DNA of 16,846 bases from positions 1 through 16,846 of the forward strand of contig JBPOIS010000088.1 in assembly GCA_052034295.1 (NCBI GenBank). The letters run 5' to 3'. The notes under the pieces were generated by a model. The model was given only the letters and a program-made list of their open reading frames with translations, searched no databases and was not told where the DNA came from. Of this stretch, positions 6,680 through 12,319 are shown piece by piece. How positions within the stretch are numbered: position 1 is the first letter of the stretch; each line of letters starts with the position of its first letter. A program made the position numbers and the translations under genes. This stretch comes from JBPOIS01 sp052034295. GTDB taxonomy: Bacteria; Pseudomonadota; Gammaproteobacteria; Pseudomonadales; Moraxellaceae.

Positions 6680-8185
6680 TCAGGCGGCGCTGGCCGCGGC
6701 AGTCCGGATCAGCTGGTAGTCCTCCAGCCGGGCCTTGCGGGTGTCCAGCCAGTATTTCCAGGTGTAGGTTGGCCACAGGGCAAAGTTTTTGCCGCCCTCC
6801 TGCTGATACCAGCTCACGCAGCCGGACGACCAGACGGTGTTTTCCAGCTGTTTCTGCACTTTGGCATTGAAGCGCTGCTGCACGTCGGCGCGCACATCCA
6901 CGGCCTGCACGCCCTTTTTGTCCATCTGTTTCAACAGGTCGAGAATGTAGTTCACCTGGGCTTCGATCATGAAGATGATCGAGTTGTGGCCCAGTGTGGT
7001 GTTGGGGCCGACCAGCTGGAACAGGTTGGGGTAGCCTGCGGTGCTGATGCCGTAATACGACTCGGCGCCGTCTTTCCAGTCCTGCGCCAGCTCGTGGCCG
7101 GGCAGGCCGGTGACGCGGAAGTTTTTCATGTAAATGCGCGGGTCGGTGATGAACCCGGTGCCATAGATGATCACGTCGGCGGGCAGCTCACGGCCATCGC
7201 GCAGCAGCACGCTGTGCGCACGCACTTCGGCGATGCCTTCGGTGACCAGCTCGACATTGGGACGGTTGAAGGTGGGGTAGTATTTGTTGGAAATCAGCAC
7301 CCGCTTGCAGCCGATCACGTAGTCCGGGGTGAGTTTTTTCACCAGGGCCTTGTCCTTGACCTGATAGCGGATGAACAGCTCGACCAGCTTCTGGGCATGG
7401 CGGACGATTTCGGGGCGCAGGATCGGCACCACCCGCGATTCGTTCGACCAGTACAGCCGGGCACGGTGCAGCTGGCGCAGCAGCGGGAAGCGGCTGAACA
7501 GGGTCTGGTCCAGGGCACTGTATTGGCGTTCATCGCGTGGGATCACCCAGGCAGCGGTGCGTTGCAGCACATACAGCTGCTTGACCTGGGGGGCAATCTC
7601 GGGCACATACTGGATGGCGCTGCCGCCGGTGCCGATCGACACGACGTTTTTGCCGGTCAGGTCCAGGTCGTGGTTCCACTGGGCCGAGTGAAACACGCTG
7701 CCTTCGAACGACTCGATGCCCTTGAGCCGGGGAATCGACGGCACGTGCAGTGGACCGGAGGCCAGCACAAACACCCGGCAGTCCACCTGCGAGCCATCGC
7801 GCAGGGTCAGCAGCCAGCGGGCGGTCTGCGGCTGGTAGTCGGCGGAGACGACTTCAGCGTGGAAACGGGTGCGCGCATCCAGACTGAACTGGCGGGCGGT
7901 GTCGAGGATGTAGTCCTGGATTTCGTTCCAGGGGGCGTAGCGCTTGCTCCAGTTGGTCTTGGGGGCAAACGACAGCGAGTACATGTGCGACTGCACGTCA
8001 CAGGCTGCGCCGGGGTAGGTGTTTTCCCGCCAGGTGCCGCCGTAGTTGTCGCCTTTTTCCAGCAGGACATAGTCCATGCGGCCCTCTTGCTGCAGGCGGA
8101 TGGCCATGGCCAGTCCCCCAAAGCCAGCGCCGAGAATGGCGACGTCCACTTTTTGCAGGGCGGGAACAGCAGCGGTCTGGGTCAT
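6680..8185 (-). CDS. Flavin-dependent Baeyer-Villiger-type monooxygenase
   Basis: A 501-residue class B flavoprotein monooxygenase that would use FAD, NADPH and O2 to insert oxygen into a ketone or aldehyde, or oxidise a heteroatom. It has the FAD-binding GAGFGG (19-24), then GGTWRENTYPGAACD just downstream. The Baeyer-Villiger fingerprint F-x-G-x3-H-x3-W appears as FEGSVFHSAQW (160-170), and the NADPH-binding GTGGSA is at 185-190. The end, with VWSSGCVSWYQ and LWPTYTWKYW, is typical of the 4-hydroxyacetophenone monooxygenase/MymA/EthA-like branch. The start is taken as the ATG complementary to 8183-8185, which matches family N-termini; a GTG nine bases further upstream is possible. It is divergent from an AraC regulator that probably controls it. 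The substrate is not deducible; long-chain or cyclic ketones and lipid precursors are typical. Confidence 0.9.
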   Translation of the reverse strand: MTQTAAVPALQKVDVAILGAGFGGLAMAIRLQQEGRMDYVLLEKGDNYGGTWRENTYPGAACDVQSHMYSLSFAPKTNWSKRYAPWNEIQDYILDTARQFSLDARTRFHAEVVSADYQPQTARWLLTLRDGSQVDCRVFVLASGPLHVPSIPRLKGIESFEGSVFHSAQWNHDLDLTGKNVVSIGTGGSAIQYVPEIAPQVKQLYVLQRTAAWVIPRDERQYSALDQTLFSRFPLLRQLHRARLYWSNESRVVPILRPEIVRHAQKLVELFIRYQVKDKALVKKLTPDYVIGCKRVLISNKYYPTFNRPNVELVTEGIAEVRAHSVLLRDGRELPADVIIYGTGFITDPRIYMKNFRVTGLPGHELAQDWKDGAESYYGISTAGYPNLFQLVGPNTTLGHNSIIFMIEAQVNYILDLLKQMDKKGVQAVDVRADVQQRFNAKVQKQLENTVWSSGCVSWYQQEGGKNFALWPTYTWKYWLDTRKARLEDYQLIRTAAASAA

Positions 8186-8214
8186 CAGCAGCACTCAACA
8201 AAAAAAAGCGCGGA

Positions 8215-8220
8215 ATTATA
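8215..8220 (-). promoter_or_regulatory. -10 element of the monooxygenase promoter
   Basis: On the minus strand this reads TATAAT, a perfect sigma-70 -10 box, about 30 bases upstream of the start at 8185. The -35 region, 17-18 bp further upstream, is TTCCTG-like and weak, consistent with a need for an activator such as the adjacent AraC protein. The predicted leader is about 23 nt. Confidence 0.55.
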
Positions 8221-8221
8221 C

Positions 8222-8238
8222 TGTCTACCGGCCAGACA
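8222..8238. promoter_or_regulatory. Palindrome in the spacer of the monooxygenase promoter (possible operator)
   Basis: TGTCT (8222-8226) and AGACA (8234-8238) are inverted around a seven-base centre containing CCGG, giving a 17-bp near-perfect palindrome. It begins one base upstream of the minus-strand TATAAT and occupies the spacer between the -10 and -35 elements. A protein bound here would control access of RNA polymerase. No regulator is assigned. Confidence 0.4.
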
Positions 8239-8259
8239 CAGGAAAATTTTTGCCATAAA

Positions 8260-8287
8260 TTGTTTTTTTCTACAAAAAACGTATGCT
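8260..8287 (+). promoter_or_regulatory. Candidate promoter of the AraC regulator gene
   Basis: TTGTTT (8260-8265) and TATGCT (8282-8287), 16 bp apart, form a plausible but imperfect sigma-70 promoter. It lies in the AT-rich part of the 143-bp divergent region. GTTTTTT (8262-8268) and AAAAAAC (8274-8280) form an inverted repeat in the same place. Confidence 0.3.
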
Positions 8288-8328
8288 GGGCAGAGCAGAA
8301 GGTGTTTGCCCTGATTTGAGAACGGATT

Positions 8329-9372
8329 ATGTTGATTCACATGCGCCCCAGTCTGGGGCTGATCACCATGTTGCGCGGATTCGAGGCCGAAGGTGGCCGC
8401 CCAGATGAGCTGCTGGGCCGGTTCGGGCTGTCGCTGGAACAGCTGGACCCGGCACGGATGGTGATGCGCACGCTGGAGTCTGCCGTGCACGATGAGATGG
8501 CCCGGCAGGTGTCGCTGGAGCAGCAGGGCATGCGCATCGGCAAGCACTTCAGCATGGCTGGCTATGGGCTGTATGTGATGCTGCTGATGAATTGCGCCAC
8601 GGTCCGCCAGCTGCTGGAGATGGGCGTGGCCTATCAGAATCTGACCTTTTTGTTCAGCCGGCTGCGCCTGAAGCCGGGACCCACGGAAATCGGCCTGGTG
8701 CTGGAGCTGGAAGGGGTGGCTGAGGACACCTGGCGCTTTCGCATTGACGAAGAAATGTCCGGCACCTACAAGCTGATTTCTGACATGCGCAATGCGCTGG
8801 CCCTGCCTGCACAGACTTTCCGGGTCAGCCTGCCCTTTGCGGCCCCGGCCGATCCCGAGGTGCTGCAGGAGTATCTCCAGTACTACGGACAGACTGTGGA
8901 ATTCAACAGCGAGAAGGCCTGCATCTGGATCGAAAACGAGGTGCTGGAGTGGCAGATTCCCAGCTCCGATCCGGCGGCACTGGAGGTACATCGCCTGCAG
9001 TGTGATCAGGTGCTGTCGCAGTATGAGCAGCAGGTCAGCCATGAAGGCGAGTGGACCCTGCAGGTGCGCATGCTGATGGAGCTGCTGCAGGGGGGGATTC
9101 CGGATGCCGCCACCGTGGCCAAGGCGCTGGGGGCCAGTGAGCGCACCCTGCGCTACCGGCTGTCGCTGGAAGGGCAAAACTACCGCCAGTTGCGTGATCA
9201 GGTGTTGTATCAAAAAGCCTGTCGGCTGCTGCGCGAGCGCCCATGGGGCATTGACCGGATTGCGTCTTTTCTCGGCTATGCCGATGCCGCCGCCTTCATT
9301 CATGCGTTCCGGCGCTGGAGTGGCCAGACCCCCTGCCAGCTGCGTGACCAGCTGCGCGGGATCGTCCGTTAG
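8329..9372 (+). CDS. AraC-family transcriptional regulator (VirS/OruR-like)
   Basis: A 347-residue DNA-binding regulator. Residues about 15-205 resemble the N-terminal sensor domain (Arabinose_bd type) of the AraC subgroup that includes VirS and OruR; GKHFSMAGYGLYVMLLMNCATV is split here across 71-92. The last 100 residues carry two helix-turn-helix units: DAATVAKALGASERTLRYRL and, after a linker, IDRIASFLGYADAAAFIHAF, ending with the family's FRRWSGQTP. It is transcribed away from the monooxygenase gene, which is the likely target, and it probably also controls its own operon. ATG 8329 is chosen; ATG 8341 is a possible alternative because the ribosome binding site is weak. The next gene starts 17 bp after its stop. 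The inducer is unknown. Confidence 0.9.
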   Translation: MLIHMRPSLGLITMLRGFEAEGGRPDELLGRFGLSLEQLDPARMVMRTLESAVHDEMARQVSLEQQGMRIGKHFSMAGYGLYVMLLMNCATVRQLLEMGVAYQNLTFLFSRLRLKPGPTEIGLVLELEGVAEDTWRFRIDEEMSGTYKLISDMRNALALPAQTFRVSLPFAAPADPEVLQEYLQYYGQTVEFNSEKACIWIENEVLEWQIPSSDPAALEVHRLQCDQVLSQYEQQVSHEGEWTLQVRMLMELLQGGIPDAATVAKALGASERTLRYRLSLEGQNYRQLRDQVLYQKACRLLRERPWGIDRIASFLGYADAAAFIHAFRRWSGQTPCQLRDQLRGIVR

Positions 9373-9389
9373 GTTCGGGGAGGCCGGGC

Positions 9390-10028
9390 ATGACGGCAGT
9401 GTGGCAGGAGCAGCTGTTGCCGGGGCCGGCGGGCCTGCTGCAGGCGCGGGCGCTTTGGCGGTCCGGGGCCACCCGGCTGGCGGTGGTGTGTCATCCGCAC
9501 CCGCAGATGGGCGGCAGCATGGACAACAAGGTGGTCACCACGCTGGGGCGCTATTTCCGTGACCGCCAGCCGCCGCAATCGGTGTTGCTGTTCAATTACC
9601 GTGGGGTGGGCCAGAGTACCGGGACCTATGCCGATGGCGTGGGTGAGCTGGCCGACCTGCAGGCGGTGATTGCTGCGGCGCAGGTGCAGCAGCCGACCCT
9701 GAGGGTGGTGGATCTGGCCGGGTTTTCCTTTGGCGGCGGGATTGCGGCACTGGGGGCGGCTGCGCTGGGCCAGTGGTTTCCGTCGTTGCAGCTGGGGGAC
9801 GTGGTGCTGGCGGCCCCGGCCGTGACCCATTTTGACCTGTCGCAGGTGTCGCTGCCGGTCGGGACCCAGGTGCTGGTCGGTGAGGCGGATGAGGTGATTG
9901 ACCCGGACGCGATGATCGACTGGGCCACACAGCGGCATCTGCACCTGCACACGCTGCCGGAAACGGGGCATTTTTTTCATGGCCGCCTGGCGGCATTGAC
10001 GCAGATTCTGCGGGAGACATTGGGGTGA
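9390..10028 (+). CDS. Small cytoplasmic alpha/beta hydrolase
   Basis: A 212-residue alpha/beta-fold hydrolase with no signal peptide. It belongs to the COG2945-type family, recognised by CHPHPQMGGSMDNKVV (34-49) and FNYRGVGQSTGTYADG (68-83). The nucleophile elbow GFSFGG gives Ser113. Asp167 in VGEADEVI and His194 in ETGHFFHG complete a likely triad. Proteins of this family are predicted esterases or acyl-transferring enzymes with few tested substrates. A strong GGGGAGG (9377-9383) lies six bases before the ATG. The gene sits 17 bp after the AraC gene and its TGA overlaps the GTG start of zapE, so the three form one operon. The link to the divergent monooxygenase suggests it may act on an ester made by that enzyme, but this is inference. 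Confidence 0.85.
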   Translation: MTAVWQEQLLPGPAGLLQARALWRSGATRLAVVCHPHPQMGGSMDNKVVTTLGRYFRDRQPPQSVLLFNYRGVGQSTGTYADGVGELADLQAVIAAAQVQQPTLRVVDLAGFSFGGGIAALGAAALGQWFPSLQLGDVVLAAPAVTHFDLSQVSLPVGTQVLVGEADEVIDPDAMIDWATQRHLHLHTLPETGHFFHGRLAALTQILRETLG

Positions 10029-11158
10029 GTGAGCGTCATCAAAGCGAGCAGCAGGGCAGCGGTTCTCCGGCGGAGCGCTATGCGCAGGCGATCAGTTCCG
10101 GGCAGTTCCAGCCGGATGAGACCCAGGCCGAGGCGGTGCATGTGCTGGACACGATCTGGCAGGCGCTGGTGGTGCGCTATGAGGCGTCGCGCAAGCCGGT
10201 CTGGCTGCGCCGTCGTGGACCCGCCCCGAAGGGGGCCTATTTCTGGGGTGGGGTAGGCCGGGGCAAGACCTGGCTGATGGATCTGTTTTTTGAGAGCCTG
10301 CCGTTCCGGCGCAAGATGCGCCTGCATTTCCACCACTTCATGCAGCGGGTGCACCGTGACCTGAATGCCCTGAAGGGCCAGCGCGATCCCCTGGAAAAAG
10401 TCGCCGATGGCATCGTTCATGACGCGGTGGTGATCTGCTTCGATGAGTTTTTTGTCAGCAACGTCACCGATGCGATGATTCTGGGCGACCTGTTCCGCAT
10501 GCTGTTTGAGCGCGGCATCACGCTGGTGGCCACCTCCAACATTGCCCCCGATGGCCTGTACAAAAACGGCATCCACCGCGACCGTTTTTTGCCGGCGATT
10601 GCGGCGCTGAAGCAGCACGTCACCGTGCTGAATGTCGATGCCGGCATTGATTACCGGCTGCGGGTGCTGAAGCAGGCTGACCTGTACCATGCACCGCTGT
10701 CCGACGATGCCCAGAACTGGATGGCGCGGCGCTTTGCGGCCCTGACCCAGCAACAGCAGGTCAGTGAGGAGCCGCTGACCGTCAATGACCGGCTGGTGGA
10801 GACGCAGGGCCACAGCGAAGACGTGCTCTGGTGTGATTTTTCCGAGCTGTGCATGAAGCCGCGCAGCCCAGCCGACTACATCGAACTGGCCGAGCGTTTC
10901 CAGACCATCCTGCTGGGACGGGTGCCGCTGCTGGATGACCGGCTGGCCGACCAGACCCGGCGGCTGATCTATCTGGTGGATGAGTTTTATGACCGCCGGG
11001 TGAAGCTGGTCGTCACCGCACAGCAGCCGATCCTGTCACTGTATCAGGGTGAAAAGCTGGCCTTTGAAATTGAGCGCACCCGCTCGCGGCTGCTGGAAAT
11101 GCAGTCCGACGACTACCTGCAGAGCCCACACCGCAGCGGGGGCGTGGCCCCCGAGTGA
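10025..11158 (+). CDS. zapE: Cell division ATPase ZapE (AFG1-like)
   Basis: A 377-residue P-loop ATPase of the AFG1/ZapE family, about the length of E. coli ZapE (375). In E. coli it associates with the Z-ring, lowers FtsZ polymer stability in the presence of ATP and is needed for division under stress. Walker A is GGVGRGKT (75-82) and Walker B is VICFDEF (136-142). Family-specific motifs include RLHFHHFM (99-106), VATSNIAPDGLYKNG and LIYLVDEFYDR near the C-terminus. The start is GTG at 10025, overlapping the preceding TGA as GTGA, with GGGAG at 10012-10016. This implies translational coupling to the hydrolase. Its place behind an AraC regulator and hydrolase is unusual for a division gene, though it may only reflect read-through. 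Confidence 0.93.
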   Translation: MSERHQSEQQGSGSPAERYAQAISSGQFQPDETQAEAVHVLDTIWQALVVRYEASRKPVWLRRRGPAPKGAYFWGGVGRGKTWLMDLFFESLPFRRKMRLHFHHFMQRVHRDLNALKGQRDPLEKVADGIVHDAVVICFDEFFVSNVTDAMILGDLFRMLFERGITLVATSNIAPDGLYKNGIHRDRFLPAIAALKQHVTVLNVDAGIDYRLRVLKQADLYHAPLSDDAQNWMARRFAALTQQQQVSEEPLTVNDRLVETQGHSEDVLWCDFSELCMKPRSPADYIELAERFQTILLGRVPLLDDRLADQTRRLIYLVDEFYDRRVKLVVTAQQPILSLYQGEKLAFEIERTRSRLLEMQSDDYLQSPHRSGGVAPE

Positions 11159-11201
11159 GCACCGCACTGGGCTGGCGCTGGTGTGGCTGCAGCGGCAGGG
11201 T

Positions 11202-11207
11202 TATGCT
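11202..11207 (+). promoter_or_regulatory. Candidate -10 element upstream of the epimerase gene
   Basis: TATGCT in the 88-bp gap between zapE and the epimerase gene would give a leader of about 33 nt. No clear -35 box is seen, so read-through from zapE is equally likely. Confidence 0.22.
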
Positions 11208-11246
11208 CTGAACCAGAAGATTTGAGCCTGAATGCAGGAGTGCGCC

Positions 11247-12131
11247 ATGAACATCCTCATCACCGGTGGAACCGGTTTTTTGGGCCGGGCGCTGGTGGAC
11301 GCCCTGCAGGCGGCGGGCCACCAGATCACGCTGATCAGCCGCAATCCAAGCCAGGCCCAGTCCCCCGGCGTACAGGCCCAGCGGCTGGATGAGCTGCGCC
11401 CGGCGCAATGCTTTGAGGTGGTGATCAATCTGGCCGGGTCCGGCATTGCCGACCAGCGCTGGAGTGACGCCCGCAAGCAGGAACTGCTGCACAGCCGGGT
11501 GCACACCACGGCAGCGCTGGTGGACTGGATGCGCCAGACGCCGGTGCGCCCCCAGTTGCTGCTGAGTGGCTCGGCCATCGGCTGGTATGGGGCGCAGGGT
11601 GACACCGAACTGACCGAGCACAGCCCTGCCCATGCCGAGTTTGTCCACGAACTGTGCGAGCACTGGGAGCACACGGCCCGACAGGCTGAAGCCCTCGGCG
11701 TGCGCACCGTCCTGCTGCGCACCGGCATCGTCCTGAATCCCGGTGGCGGGGCACTGAAAAAAATGCTGCTGCCGTTTTTGATCGGTCTGGGTGGGCGGAT
11801 CGGCGATGGCCAGCAGTGGATGAGCTGGATCAGCCGGGACGACTGGGTGGGGGCAGTGCTGTTCCTGTTGCGCGCGGAGCTGCAGGGGCCGGTGAACCTG
11901 ACCGCCCCACAGCCGGTGCGCAATCAGCAGTTTGCCCGCCTGCTGGCGCAGGCCCTGCACCGTCCAGCGCTGTTTCCGCTGCCGGCCTGGCTGCTGCGGC
12001 TGATGATGGGGGAAATGTCCGGGCTACTGCTGGACAGCCAGCGGGTGCTGCCCGGACAGCTACAGGCCGCAGGTTTTGCCTTCAGACACCCCGACCTGGC
12101 CACTGCACTGGCGCACCTGCTGCGCAAGTAG
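11247..12131 (+). CDS. TIGR01777-family NAD(P)-binding epimerase (YfcH-like)
   Basis: A 294-residue extended short-chain dehydrogenase/reductase similar to E. coli YfcH (297). The nucleotide-binding Rossmann motif is MNILITGGTGFLGR (1-14). NLAGSGIADQRW (61-72) and SGSAIGWYG (107-115), the latter carrying the likely catalytic Tyr114, are family hallmarks. The C-terminal region with RPALFPLPAWLLRLMMGEMS, QRVLPGQLQAAGFAFRHPDL is the DUF1731 domain that ends these proteins. The substrate is unknown; in many bacteria the family is listed only as a sugar-nucleotide epimerase. AGGAG at 11236-11240, six bases before the ATG at 11247, decides the start over the earlier ATG at 11232. It lies 88 bp after zapE on the same strand. 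No terminator was found before acnB. Confidence 0.9.
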   Translation: MNILITGGTGFLGRALVDALQAAGHQITLISRNPSQAQSPGVQAQRLDELRPAQCFEVVINLAGSGIADQRWSDARKQELLHSRVHTTAALVDWMRQTPVRPQLLLSGSAIGWYGAQGDTELTEHSPAHAEFVHELCEHWEHTARQAEALGVRTVLLRTGIVLNPGGGALKKMLLPFLIGLGGRIGDGQQWMSWISRDDWVGAVLFLLRAELQGPVNLTAPQPVRNQQFARLLAQALHRPALFPLPAWLLRLMMGEMSGLLLDSQRVLPGQLQAAGFAFRHPDLATALAHLLRK

Positions 12132-12205
12132 CAGCCGGATGGGCCCTCCACAGGCCATTCAGCAAGAAAATGATGACCACAGCCCCGGTCCGGGACCTGA
12201 GTGCA

Positions 12206-12234
12206 TTAACATTTTGCTGTGAATCGCGTACCAT
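12206..12234 (+). promoter_or_regulatory. Promoter of acnB
   Basis: TTAACA (12206-12211, five of six consensus bases) and TACCAT (12229-12234, four of six) are separated by exactly 17 bp. Transcription would start near 12241 and give a leader of about 80 nt, longer than for the other genes here. Confidence 0.55.
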
Positions 12235-12277
12235 TTGCCCATCCAAAACAACCTGCACGGGATTTGCGTGATGCGCA

Positions 12278-12293
12278 GACCCTGAGCAGGGTC
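12278..12293 (+). promoter_or_regulatory. Perfect palindrome/hairpin in the acnB leader
   Basis: The 16-bp sequence GACCCTGAGCAGGGTC reads GACCCT, GAGC, AGGGTC: a six-base-pair stem with a tetraloop in RNA, or a complete DNA palindrome apart from its centre. It ends 14 bases before the GAGGA ribosome binding site (12308-12312). No T-run follows, so it is not a terminator. It could act as an operator or as an RNA element affecting translation or stability of the acnB message. Confidence 0.4.
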
Positions 12294-12319
12294 ACTGTAG
12301 CCATCTCGAGGATCAGACC

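Noticed and set aside
6671..8314. 547-codon plus-strand open frame across the monooxygenase gene
   Set aside because: It lies opposite a gene with full FAD, NADPH and Baeyer-Villiger motifs, and its own translation lacks family features.
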